Shown here: piece by piece, positions 43,710 to 52,089 of the stretch
Numbering within the stretch: position 1 is the first letter of the stretch
Layout of the letters: the number at the start of each line of letters is the position of its first letter
From: an uncultured Eubacteriales bacterium
GTDB lineage: Bacteria > Bacillota > Clostridia > Oscillospirales > CAG-272
Assembly: GCA_934432725.1 (NCBI GenBank)
Contig: CAKRZE010000005.1
Span: 62,001-126,000, forward strand
Reading direction: 5' to 3'
Length of the DNA: 64,000 bases
Translations under genes and position numbers: made by a program
The notes under the pieces: generated by a model
What the model was told of the DNA's origin: nothing
The model's input: the letters and a program-made list of their open reading frames with translations, nothing else
Database searches by the model: none

Positions 43710-44705
43710 ATGACGAAACAGGCAACTGTAAAGCAGTCGGCTCCGAAAAAGCCGGCGTCTCCCCAAAAGCGCAGGAAGATCGTCTCCCTTGACAAACGGA
43801 AAGCACGTGCGGGATGGTGGTTTATCCTTCCGTTCCTGATCGGTTTTGTGGTGATTTATCTTCCGATTATTTACGATTCCATCAAGTACAGCTTTAATGA
43901 GATGACCACAATTCCGGGCGGCGGCGGCTTCAAGCTGGATTTTGTCGGCTTTGAGAATTACCGCACGGCGCTGACTGAGGACCCGACATATGTTACAACA
44001 CTTCGTTCCGGTATCCGTCAGTTGGTCTTCGATATTCCCGCAATCGTCATCTTCTCACTGTTCATGGCGGTGCTTCTGAACCAGAATATGTTCGGACGTG
44101 CAGCCTTCCGTGCGATCTTCTTCATCCCGGTTATTCTTTGTACCGGCTTGATTGACTCGATCGACAGCGGAAACGTCCTGACCGGTTATATGGGAGATAC
44201 CTCTTCCGGTATTTCAACCGGTGCGACCTCAGACCGGGTAACGCAGGTCGTTTCTGTGGCGGACTTCTCACGACTATTCAATAACATGCAGATCGGCGGC
44301 GATCTTCTTACGTATGTAACCGGAGTGATCAATAATATTTATGATATTATCAACCGTTCCGGTGTTCAGATGCTGGTCTTCCTTGCCGGCTTGCAGTCCA
44401 TTTCACCCGCAATCTACGAATCCTGCTCGATCGACGGTGCGTCCGGCTGGGAAACCTTCTGGAAAATTACGTTCCCCATGATCAGCCCGATGATTCTGGT
44501 CAATGCGATATACACGGTAATCGATGCCTTTACCGATGCGACCAATCCGGTTATGACCTATATTGATTCGGTCTATAACGAAGCCGGCGGTCAGGTGCTC
44601 AGCTCTGCAATGTCCTGGATGTACTTCCTTGTGGTCATCCTGATCATCGCGGCTGTTGCCGGCGTCATGTCTGCGTATATCTTCTACCAGAAGCGCGATA
44701 CTTAA
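43710..44705 (+). CDS. sugar ABC transporter permease, MalF type (second pair)
   Basis: 331 residues; its ATG directly follows the stop of the DUF5696 gene. Basic N-terminus, then AGWWFILPFLIGFVVIYLPIIYDS. The EAA loop is ESCSIDGASGWETFWKITFP. Between the third and fourth helix lies an extra segment (about 150-210, GYMGDTSSGISTGATSDRV) that would form a long outer loop, absent from the first MalF-type permease, which may give it a different binding-protein interface. Second half of a duplicated permease set in one operon. Confidence 0.9.
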   Translation: MTKQATVKQSAPKKPASPQKRRKIVSLDKRKARAGWWFILPFLIGFVVIYLPIIYDSIKYSFNEMTTIPGGGGFKLDFVGFENYRTALTEDPTYVTTLRSGIRQLVFDIPAIVIFSLFMAVLLNQNMFGRAAFRAIFFIPVILCTGLIDSIDSGNVLTGYMGDTSSGISTGATSDRVTQVVSVADFSRLFNNMQIGGDLLTYVTGVINNIYDIINRSGVQMLVFLAGLQSISPAIYESCSIDGASGWETFWKITFPMISPMILVNAIYTVIDAFTDATNPVMTYIDSVYNEAGGQVLSSAMSWMYFLVVILIIAAVAGVMSAYIFYQKRDT

Positions 44706-44719
44706 GGAGGGGAATAAAA

Positions 44720-45781
44720 ATGAACGCACAGTCAACTGAAAATGCCCCGAAGATTCTGAAAGAATCCAAAAACAAGATTAAGGTCGACTTCGAAAGAACC
44801 AATGCGTGGACCAGATTCCGGATCAAATATCTGTCCTGGAACTTTGTCGGAAAGATCGTTTGGTGGTTTTTCCGTTTAGTGCTGCTCCTTGGTATTTCGT
44901 ATGTAATTCTGCTTCCGTTCTACACCAAGATTGCTTCCTCCTTTATGGCAAAGGAAGATTTCGTGGATGCAACGGTTAAGCTGATTCCCAAGCACTTTAC
45001 ATTGGATACCTACCGCGCCGTCATTACGGAGAACAAATATTTTGAGGCACTGCTGAATACCACGATTCTCTCGGTAGCCTGCGGCTTGCTTCAGACCTTC
45101 ATCTGCTCTCTGATCGGGTACGGCTTTGCAAAGTATAACTTCAAGGGGAAGAAGCTTCTCTTCGCTCTGGTTGTCTTTACAATGGTTGTTCCGCACCAGA
45201 CGCTCCGCCTGTCCATGTTTATGAAGTTCCGGTACTTTGATGTGTTCTACATCCTGAAGCTGCTCGGCGGCGGATTGATTCCGGGTCTTAAGCTGATTCC
45301 CATTACCGAACTGAAGCTGACCAACACCTTTGTTCCGCTGATTCTGCTTTCGTTGACGGGACTTGGCTTTAAGAACGGCTTGTATATCTTCATCATGCGT
45401 CAGTTCTTCAACGGCGTGCCGGATGAGCTGGAAGAGTCCGCATATATCGACGGCTGCTCCACACTGCGTACCTTCTTTACCATCATTCTTCCGATCTCCA
45501 TTCCGATGATGATTACGATATTCCTCTTTGCCTTCAGCTGGCAGTGGACGGATAACTTCTATACGAAGGCATTCTTCACCAGCTCCAGCAAGATCACATT
45601 GATGCCGAATATCGTAAAGATTCCGAAAAAGCTTGATACATCGTATGCGGCGCAAAACCTGTATACGGCGGCAATACGGAATACATGCAGTCTTTTGATT
45701 ATCGCTCCGCTGATTGTCGTTTACCTGTTCTGCCAGAGATATCTTGTTCAGGGTATTGAGCGTTCCGGTATTGTCGGCTGA
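44720..45781 (+). CDS. sugar ABC transporter permease, MalG type (second pair)
   Basis: 353 residues with an extended, charged N-terminus (about 1-50) before ISYVILLPFYTKIASSFMA. EAA loop ESAYIDGCSTLRTFFTIILP. Between the third and fourth helices it has an unusual stretch around FRYFDVFYILKLLGGGLIPGLKL, longer than in the first MalG-type protein. Last gene of the operon; AAGGAGGGG precedes its start and a 13-bp terminator follows its stop. Confidence 0.9.
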   Translation: MNAQSTENAPKILKESKNKIKVDFERTNAWTRFRIKYLSWNFVGKIVWWFFRLVLLLGISYVILLPFYTKIASSFMAKEDFVDATVKLIPKHFTLDTYRAVITENKYFEALLNTTILSVACGLLQTFICSLIGYGFAKYNFKGKKLLFALVVFTMVVPHQTLRLSMFMKFRYFDVFYILKLLGGGLIPGLKLIPITELKLTNTFVPLILLSLTGLGFKNGLYIFIMRQFFNGVPDELEESAYIDGCSTLRTFFTIILPISIPMMITIFLFAFSWQWTDNFYTKAFFTSSSKITLMPNIVKIPKKLDTSYAAQNLYTAAIRNTCSLLIIAPLIVVYLFCQRYLVQGIERSGIVG

Positions 45782-45803
45782 GTCTTATCCATGGCATTAT
45801 GAC

Positions 45804-45842
45804 CGGGACACTGCGCCAAAGCGCAGTGTCCCGTGTTTTGTT
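45804..45842 (+). terminator. terminator of the transport operon
   Basis: CGGGACACTGCGC (45804-45816) pairs perfectly with GCGCAGTGTCCCG (45821-45833), CAAA loop, then TGTTTTGTT. Confidence 0.9.
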
Positions 45843-45883
45843 CCGGCAGAGACTGTATCTTGGGCAAAAGGAGGGGCTGCTTC

Positions 45884-46843
45884 GTGGGAAAGGGTAACAG
45901 GAAAGAAAATCCGTTTCCGTTTGCGGACAATAACAAGCGGTACTATACCTATGATTATTTTATGAAGCAAAGGTTCGGCGGCAAAACCGCAAAGCTCCCC
46001 ATTGATGCGGGGTTTACCTGCCCGAATATCGATGGGAGCAAGGGAAGGGGCGGGTGCATCTACTGCAGCTGCCGCGGACTGGAGGGCAGAGGAGAAAGCG
46101 TTTCCCGGCAGATTGCGGAAGCGAAAGCCGTGATGGACCGGAAATGGGACAGGCAGATGCGGGTCAAGCGATATATTGCCTATTTCCAGATGTTTACCAA
46201 CACATATGCACCGCTGGATACCCTGAAGCGCCTGTATGAGGAAGCGCTCTGCCAGGAAAACGTGGTCGGAATCAGCATTGCAACAAGAGCAGACTGCCTG
46301 CCGGAGGAAACGGCGGCATATTTGCGCCGGCTTGGTGAGCAGACATTTGTGACGGTGGAGCTTGGGCTTCAGACTGCACATGAGCAAACGGCGCGGCTGA
46401 TCAACCGCTGCCACAGCTATCGGGAATTTCTGGACGGCTTTCACAGGCTGGAGGGAATCAGCCGGTGTGTTCACCTGATCAACGGACTGCCCGGTGAAAC
46501 CCGTGAAATGATGCTGGAGACCGCGGAACGGATGGCGGAGCTGCATCCGGAGCAGCTGAAGCTGCATATGCTGTATGTGGTGCGCGGAACCGCGATGGAA
46601 CGGCTGTACCGTGCAGGCGAGGCTGAACTGATGAGCCGGGAGGAATACATCTCGCTGGTTGTGGCACAGCTGGAGCGGCTTCCTTCAGATATTGTGATCG
46701 GCAGACTGACCGGAGATGCGCAGGAGGACGAATTGGCGGCGCCCCTTTGGGGTAAGGATAAACGCGCCGTTCTGAACGGAATCGACAAAACCTTTGCAAA
46801 ATGGGAAACATGGCAAGGGAAATTGTATAATATAGACAAATGA
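45884..46843 (+). CDS. radical SAM protein, TIGR01212/YtqA family
   Basis: 319 residues. The iron-sulfur cluster motif sits early, as in this family: FTCPNIDGSKGRGGCIYCS with Cys positions spaced for a variant C-x-n-C-x-x-C. FPFADNNKRYYTYDYFMKQRFG before it and HLINGLPGETREMM, HMLYVVRGT, and the C-terminal GKDKRAVLNGIDKTF are family hallmarks. GTG 45884 is chosen because AGGAGGGG lies seven bases upstream. Function unknown in detail; the family is close to Elp3-like tRNA-modifying enzymes and often lies near rRNA or tRNA genes. It starts 50 bases past the transport-operon terminator. Confidence 0.9.
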   Translation: MGKGNRKENPFPFADNNKRYYTYDYFMKQRFGGKTAKLPIDAGFTCPNIDGSKGRGGCIYCSCRGLEGRGESVSRQIAEAKAVMDRKWDRQMRVKRYIAYFQMFTNTYAPLDTLKRLYEEALCQENVVGISIATRADCLPEETAAYLRRLGEQTFVTVELGLQTAHEQTARLINRCHSYREFLDGFHRLEGISRCVHLINGLPGETREMMLETAERMAELHPEQLKLHMLYVVRGTAMERLYRAGEAELMSREEYISLVVAQLERLPSDIVIGRLTGDAQEDELAAPLWGKDKRAVLNGIDKTFAKWETWQGKLYNIDK

Positions 46844-46891
46844 AAGCGGCTAAAATATACGGTACATCGGTTAAAAAGTGGAACCTCCTTC

Positions 46892-46920
46892 TTGAAATTG
46901 TGCAATAAATGCGTTATAAT
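46892..46920 (+). promoter_or_regulatory. promoter of the EF-G-like gene
   Basis: TTGAAA (46892-46897), 17 bases, TATAAT (46915-46920). Leader about 107 bases. Confidence 0.75.
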
Positions 46921-47033
46921 AATTGTGAGCAGATTGAATTAGTGCGAAATAGACAAATTTCTTTCGATTCGAAGCAACATGACAAAAATCGTACATAAAT
47001 CCTGCCAAAATATGAAACTGAAGGAGAAGAAAC

Positions 47034-49109
47034 ATGGAAAGAATCATTACCTCTCAGATCCGTAACATTTGCCTTTTGGGTCACGGAAGTACCGGAAAAA
47101 CAACGCTGGCGGAATCGATGCTTTTTTTGAGCAAGGCGACCGATCGGCTTGGAAATATCACCGACGGAAACACGGTATGTGACTATGATTCCGAGGAGAT
47201 TCGCCGTGGATTTTCTCTGCAGACTGCCGTTGCAAACTGCATGTGGAAGGGCGCAAAGGTCAATATCATCGATACCCCCGGATATCTTGGCTTTGCGGGA
47301 GAGGCAGTCGAGGGCGTCAGGGTTGCGGATGCCGCAATCATTATGGTGGACGGTAAGGCGGGGATTGAAACCGGAACAGAGCTGGCGTGGGATTACGCGG
47401 TTGAGCAGGGAATTCCGCGCGCCTTCTTTGTCAACAAATTTGATGACCCGGAGTGCCGCTTCAACCGCGTTTTTACGGAAATCCACGATAAATTCGGGAT
47501 TTCGGTCTGCCCGCTGATGATCCCGATGGTTGATGTTGATAAGGTTGTCGGTTTTATCAATCTGATTGACCTGAAAACGTTCGTATATGATAAGACCGGC
47601 AGTCACACGGAGGCGCCTGTGCCGGACAGCTATCATGATGTGGTGGAGAAATTCCGCGATATGCTTCTGGAGGCGGTTGCCGGAACGTCGGATGCCCTGA
47701 TGGAGAAATATTTTGCGGGCGAAGAAATCACCTATGCGGAAATGACAGAAGGTATCCATGAGGGCATTATCCACGGGCAGATTGTTCCTGTGTTCTGCGG
47801 CGCTGCATCGAAAAACTGGGGCGTGGAGACGCTTCTTGACGTCATTGCGGAGTCCTTCCCGCGCCACACCGCAAAGAAGACCGAAAAGGGCGCAGACGGA
47901 GAGGATATTCCGATCGATAAGGAAGGAACGGATGCCGCGATCTTTATTTTCAAAACCATTGCCGACCCGTTTGTCGGAAAAATGTCATTTTTCAAGGTGA
48001 TGACCGGAACGCTTGACAGACAGATGGCTTTGACGAACCTGCGCTCCGGTGCGGTGGAGCGTCCCGGGCGGCTGTATGTCATGCGCGGAAAGAAGCAGAC
48101 CGAGGTGGATCAGCTTTCCTGCGGTGATATCGGTATGATGGCAAAGCTTGCGGACAGCAATACAAATGATACGCTGGTTTCCGCTCCCGGCATGCCTGCG
48201 TATCGCGGTATCCGGTTCCCGCTGCCGTTTATGACGATGGCGCTGGTGCCGAAGGCGAAGGGCGATGAGGATAAGATCTCGGCTGGAATCGCGCGGCTTC
48301 TGGAGGAGGATTATACGGTACGGTTTGAAAACGATCCGGAAACCCGGCAGCTTTTGATTACGGGAATGGGAGATATGCATCTGGACGTTCTGGTTTCCAA
48401 ACTGCAAAGCCGCTATAATGTCAGCGTGGTTCTGAAAACGCCGCGCATCGCATATCGGGAGACGATCCGGAAGACCGTTCAGGCGGAGGGGAAGCATAAG
48501 AAGCAATCCGGCGGACACGGGCAGTACGGACATGTGAAGATTACATTTTCTCCGGGCGAAGAGGAGGGACTGACCTTCACGGAATCCGTTGTGGGCGGAG
48601 CCGTTCCGAAGAATTTCTTCCCGGCGGTGGAAAAGGGCTTGCAGGAGGCAATGCAGAGGGGCGTTCTTGCGGGGTATCCGATGGTCAGACTGAAGGCGGA
48701 TCTGTATGACGGCTCTTACCATGATGTGGACTCCTCGGAAATGGCGTTCAAGGTCGCGGCAAGCCTTGCATACAAGGACGGAATTGCGCGTGCCAAGCCG
48801 GTTTTGCTGGAGCCGGTCGGAGAGCTGAAGGTGCGTGTGCCGGAGGCTCTTGTGGGAGATATCATGAGTGATATTCCGAAGAGACGGGGCAGAGTGCTCG
48901 GCATCGGCGCGGCGGAAAACAAGCCGGGATACCAGGTGGTGGACGCGGAGGTCCCGAAGGCGGAAATGCAGGATTATGTGGTGACTCTGCGTGCAATGAC
49001 GCAGGGGCGCGGAAGCTTTACCTACTATTTCGTCCGCTATGAGGAGGTTCCTGCTGCCGTGGCGGAAAAGGTGATTGCCGCGGCAAAGGCGGAGAATGCG
49101 GAGGACTGA
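47034..49109 (+). CDS. EF-G paralogue (translational GTPase, EF-G2 type)
   Basis: 691 residues with the full EF-G layout: GTPase domain with G1 GHGSTGKT (16-23), G3 DTPGYLGF and G4 NKFD, then domains II-V, ending in the usual acidic tail. The G1 loop reads GHGSTGKTTLAE where housekeeping EF-G has AHIDAGKTT, and the gene stands alone and not in the str operon with rpsL, rpsG and tuf. I therefore call it an EF-G-like paralogue, as found in many Firmicutes. Such proteins may act in recycling, stress translation or tetracycline-resistance-like roles, but ribosomal-protection proteins have a different C-terminus. Own promoter, TGAAGGAG ribosome binding site. Confidence 0.9.
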   Translation: MERIITSQIRNICLLGHGSTGKTTLAESMLFLSKATDRLGNITDGNTVCDYDSEEIRRGFSLQTAVANCMWKGAKVNIIDTPGYLGFAGEAVEGVRVADAAIIMVDGKAGIETGTELAWDYAVEQGIPRAFFVNKFDDPECRFNRVFTEIHDKFGISVCPLMIPMVDVDKVVGFINLIDLKTFVYDKTGSHTEAPVPDSYHDVVEKFRDMLLEAVAGTSDALMEKYFAGEEITYAEMTEGIHEGIIHGQIVPVFCGAASKNWGVETLLDVIAESFPRHTAKKTEKGADGEDIPIDKEGTDAAIFIFKTIADPFVGKMSFFKVMTGTLDRQMALTNLRSGAVERPGRLYVMRGKKQTEVDQLSCGDIGMMAKLADSNTNDTLVSAPGMPAYRGIRFPLPFMTMALVPKAKGDEDKISAGIARLLEEDYTVRFENDPETRQLLITGMGDMHLDVLVSKLQSRYNVSVVLKTPRIAYRETIRKTVQAEGKHKKQSGGHGQYGHVKITFSPGEEEGLTFTESVVGGAVPKNFFPAVEKGLQEAMQRGVLAGYPMVRLKADLYDGSYHDVDSSEMAFKVAASLAYKDGIARAKPVLLEPVGELKVRVPEALVGDIMSDIPKRRGRVLGIGAAENKPGYQVVDAEVPKAEMQDYVVTLRAMTQGRGSFTYYFVRYEEVPAAVAEKVIAAAKAENAED

Positions 49110-49175
49110 CCGGTTTTTCGGATCGCGGCTTCCGCCGAAGCGCTCCGTGCTGTTCCCAAAAAGGCGGACAGAGTC

Positions 49176-49203
49176 TTGACAAATCCGAAAAAAACGGTAT
49201 AAT
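49176..49203 (+). promoter_or_regulatory. promoter directly upstream of a terminator
   Basis: TTGACA (49176-49181), 16 bases, TATAAT (49198-49203). Transcription would start near 49210, just before the hairpin at 49218. Confidence 0.75.
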
Positions 49204-49217
49204 AAACTGGTAAGACA

Positions 49218-49247
49218 CGGGCGCGTCGCATCCCCTGCGGCGCGCCT
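49218..49247 (+). terminator. promoter-proximal terminator / attenuator
   Basis: GGCGCGTCGCA (49219-49229 approx.) pairs with TGCGGCGCGCC over 11 bp with one wobble, TCCCC loop, then TTTTT. Only about 10 bases separate it from the predicted start of transcription. Confidence 0.75.
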
Positions 49248-49418
49248 TTTTGAATCGCATCGGTGCGGCTCCGTCCCGCTTTGCTGCCGGGTGCGGCAGA
49301 AGCGGAAAAGGATGGGAGCTGCATTGTGACGGCAGGTCCGGACTGTGCACGAGGCTTTCGTATGCGTTCGTCCCGGCGCCGCTCTTTCGCGATTCTGTCG
49401 GCAGGAGGAGATGACGGC

Positions 49419-50111
49419 ATGGTGTTTGAAACCGGAATGACGGAGGAATGCAGGCTGTACGGGATGATCATTCCGTTCAGCCTTGTCCGCACGGGCGGCA
49501 AGGTCGTGATCCACGCGTTTCCGTGGGCAATGGAGCTTGCCGGACAGGTGGATGCCCTTGCAAAGGAGAAGCCGGAATGGCTGTTTTCCGATTCCTTTTA
49601 TACGTATATCGGGGAGCGGCTGGAGCCGCTTGTGAAAAAGCGCGGGTATCTGCCGGACGAGGGCTATTGCCGGCAGTTTGCCCGGGTGTTCCGGATAGAG
49701 GAGCTGTCACAGCTCCGCCGCGAGGTGATTCTGCCGGAAACGGGGGAGATTCACTGGGATGACGGCTTTTCCTGCCGGACGGAAACCGAGCTGGATGAAA
49801 ATTATCGGGATTGTCCGCTGTTCGGCGTGGTCAGGGACGGAGAGCTTCTTTCGTTTGCCAATGTGAATCATGACGACGGAGAGGTCGCCGATATCGGCGT
49901 GGAGACGGCGCCGGAGGCTGTGGGAAAGGGATATGCTTCCTCCAATGTCGCGGCACTGACGGCGTTCCTTCTGGAAAAGGGACGCTGTGTGACCTATATT
50001 TCCCTGTCGGACAACCCGGGGTCGGCGCGCGTTGCCGAAAAGGCAGGGTTTGCTCCGCATGCGCTGGAGTACAATTATGTGTGCTTTCTGGAGACGGACG
50101 AGGCGGTCTGA
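49419..50111 (+). CDS. GNAT-family acetyltransferase
   Basis: 230 residues. The C-terminal half is a GNAT domain: ELLSFANVNHDDGEVADIGVETAPEAVGKGYASSNVAAL contains beta-4 and the acetyl-CoA loop GKGYAS; NPGSARVAEKAGFAPHALEY is the usual closing motif. The N-terminal half is a helical region seen in two-domain GNAT proteins. ATG 49419 is chosen over earlier codons for the AGGAGGAG eight bases upstream. Substrate unknown. Expression may be set by the promoter-terminator pair at 49176-49247. RqcH follows 50 bases later, so co-transcription is likely. Confidence 0.85.
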   Translation: MVFETGMTEECRLYGMIIPFSLVRTGGKVVIHAFPWAMELAGQVDALAKEKPEWLFSDSFYTYIGERLEPLVKKRGYLPDEGYCRQFARVFRIEELSQLRREVILPETGEIHWDDGFSCRTETELDENYRDCPLFGVVRDGELLSFANVNHDDGEVADIGVETAPEAVGKGYASSNVAALTAFLLEKGRCVTYISLSDNPGSARVAEKAGFAPHALEYNYVCFLETDEAV

Positions 50112-50161
50112 GGTTTTTTCCGGGAGGCTATATGCGTGAATAACGGAAGGGTGTGAATGAG

Positions 50162-51910
50162 ATGGCGTTTGACGCAGGCTTTGTCGCTGCGGTTGTGGAT
50201 GAACTGAACCGGACGGTGATCGGTGCGCGAATTGAACGGGTAATGCAGCCGGGAAAGGATTCCGTGATCCTGCAGCTTCACTGCGACCGTGCGGCGGTCG
50301 ATATCAGGGAGTCGCAGCGGCTTCTTTTTGATGCCGGCTCCAACAATCCGCGGATCGGCTTTACCGAAAACAGCTTTGAAAATCCGAAGGTTGCGCCGAT
50401 GTTCTGCATGCTTTTGCGGAAGCACCTGAACGGGGCGAAAATTCTTTCGGTGAAGCAGCTCGGGTTTGAGAGAGCGGTGGAGATCGCGGTGGAGGCTCAT
50501 GACGAGCTTGGCTTTCCCTGCACAAAATATCTGATTTCCGAGACGATGGGGAAATGCTCCAATCTGATGTTCCTCGGGCAGGATTACAGGATCATCAGTG
50601 CGCTGAAGCTGGTGGATTTTTCAACCTCACAAAAACGGCAGATTCTGCCGGGAATTCTGTATGAGCTTCCGCCGCTGCAAACAGGCAAGGTCTCGCCGAT
50701 CGGCGCCGATCGGGAAAAATTCCTGCGGGACTATGCCGAAAGCACTGCGGCGCCGGACAAATTCATTATGAGTCATTACCTCGGGATTTCTCCGCTTCTC
50801 GCAAGGGAAATTGCTTTCCGCGCGCAGGGCGGGGACGGAGAAGCCCTGTATGAGGCGTTTTTTGATATTTACAGGGCGGTGGAGGAAAAACGGTTTACAC
50901 CGGTGCTTCTGCGGGATGCGGCGACAGGTGTCCCGGTTGAATACAGCTTTACCGAGATCCGACAGTACGGCGATCAGGTCAGAACGGAGGTCTGCCGGCA
51001 TTTCAGCAGCCTGACCGATGAGTATTTCGGTGCGAGAACCCGGATGGAGCATATCCGGCAGCGCAGCTCCGACATTCTGCGGCTCCTGACAAATGCGGAG
51101 ACCAGACTGACCAAGAAAATTGCACTGCAGACCCATGACCTTGAGGCGTGTGCGGAAAAGGAAGAATGGCGCATCGCAGGGGATCTGATTACGGCGAATA
51201 TTTACAGGCTGTCCCGCGGCATGCGTGCTGCAAGACTGGAAAACTATTACAGTCCGGACGGGGAGATGAAGGAAATTCAGCTTGACTCCAGGCTGACGCC
51301 TGCTCAGAACGCGCAGCGGTATTATAAAAAGTACAGCAAGGCGAAGACGGCTGAGACCGCGCTGACGCATCAGCTGGAGCTCGCGCGGGAGGAGCTTGAC
51401 TATATCGGAACGGTCTTCGATGCGCTTGCGCGGGCAGAGAATGAAACTGATCTTTCGGAGATCCGGCGGGAGCTGTACGAGGCTGGCTTTGCCTCAAAAA
51501 TGAAGGGCTACAGACCGGTCAAGCCGACCGCACCGAAGCCGATGGAATTCCGCACCTCGGGGGGCTTCCGCGTGCTGTGCGGGAAAAACAACGCGCAGAA
51601 CGATCATCTGACGCACAAGCTCGCCGGGAAAAATGATATCTGGTTTCACATTCACGGATGCCCCGGCTCCCACGCCGTGCTGTTCTGCGGAACAGAGGAG
51701 CCCTCGGAAGCGGATTACACCGAGGCTGCAACGATTGCCGCAGTATATTCCAAGGCGCCGCGCGGACAAAAGGTTGCGGTGGACTATACGCGTGTCCGGA
51801 ATGTGAAGAAGCCGCCGGCTTCCAAGCCCGGTTATGTGACGTATTCTACGAATTACAGCGCATATGTGACGGCGGACGAGGCTCTGGCGCAGCGGCTTAA
51901 GTGCAGGTGA
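50162..51910 (+). CDS. rqcH: ribosome quality-control factor RqcH (NFACT protein)
   Basis: Bacterial Rqc2/NEMF homologue, formerly called fibronectin-binding protein. It binds stalled 50S subunits and recruits tRNA-Ala to add C-terminal alanine tails. 582 residues: NFACT-N domain beginning MAFDAGFVAAVVDEL with GARIERVMQPGKDSVIL, a helix-hairpin-helix region, a central coiled coil (about 290-450), then the NFACT-R RNA-binding domain FRTSGGFRVLCGKNNAQNDHL ending with WFHIHGCPGSHAVL and ASKPGYVTYSTNYSAYV. ATG 50162 has GGAAGG at 11 bases; GTG 50153 is an alternative three codons upstream. Confidence 0.95.
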   Translation: MAFDAGFVAAVVDELNRTVIGARIERVMQPGKDSVILQLHCDRAAVDIRESQRLLFDAGSNNPRIGFTENSFENPKVAPMFCMLLRKHLNGAKILSVKQLGFERAVEIAVEAHDELGFPCTKYLISETMGKCSNLMFLGQDYRIISALKLVDFSTSQKRQILPGILYELPPLQTGKVSPIGADREKFLRDYAESTAAPDKFIMSHYLGISPLLAREIAFRAQGGDGEALYEAFFDIYRAVEEKRFTPVLLRDAATGVPVEYSFTEIRQYGDQVRTEVCRHFSSLTDEYFGARTRMEHIRQRSSDILRLLTNAETRLTKKIALQTHDLEACAEKEEWRIAGDLITANIYRLSRGMRAARLENYYSPDGEMKEIQLDSRLTPAQNAQRYYKKYSKAKTAETALTHQLELAREELDYIGTVFDALARAENETDLSEIRRELYEAGFASKMKGYRPVKPTAPKPMEFRTSGGFRVLCGKNNAQNDHLTHKLAGKNDIWFHIHGCPGSHAVLFCGTEEPSEADYTEAATIAAVYSKAPRGQKVAVDYTRVRNVKKPPASKPGYVTYSTNYSAYVTADEALAQRLKCR

Positions 51911-52089
51911 GAGTCTTTTTGCGGACCGGATTATGCGCCCGATCAGAGTCTGATGTCTGTATTGCCCTGCGCGGGATGGACATGCCGAGGGACAGATGCG
52001 GCGGATGGCAGCGGTATGCCGCCCGATGCGCACGGGGAGTGCGCCGGATTTCGGACCGGTGAGACAAGAAAATGGGGAGGAGACGGAAT

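Noticed and set aside
40575..43766. Open minus frame of 1063 codons antisense to the DUF5696 gene
   Set aside because: Same reasoning; the plus gene has signal peptide, linkers and operon context, the antisense frame resembles nothing.
47034..49109. Tetracycline-resistance ribosomal protection protein (TetM-type)
   Set aside because: The P-loop and C-terminal end resemble EF-G-like paralogues; the gene lacks the leader peptide and context of tet genes.
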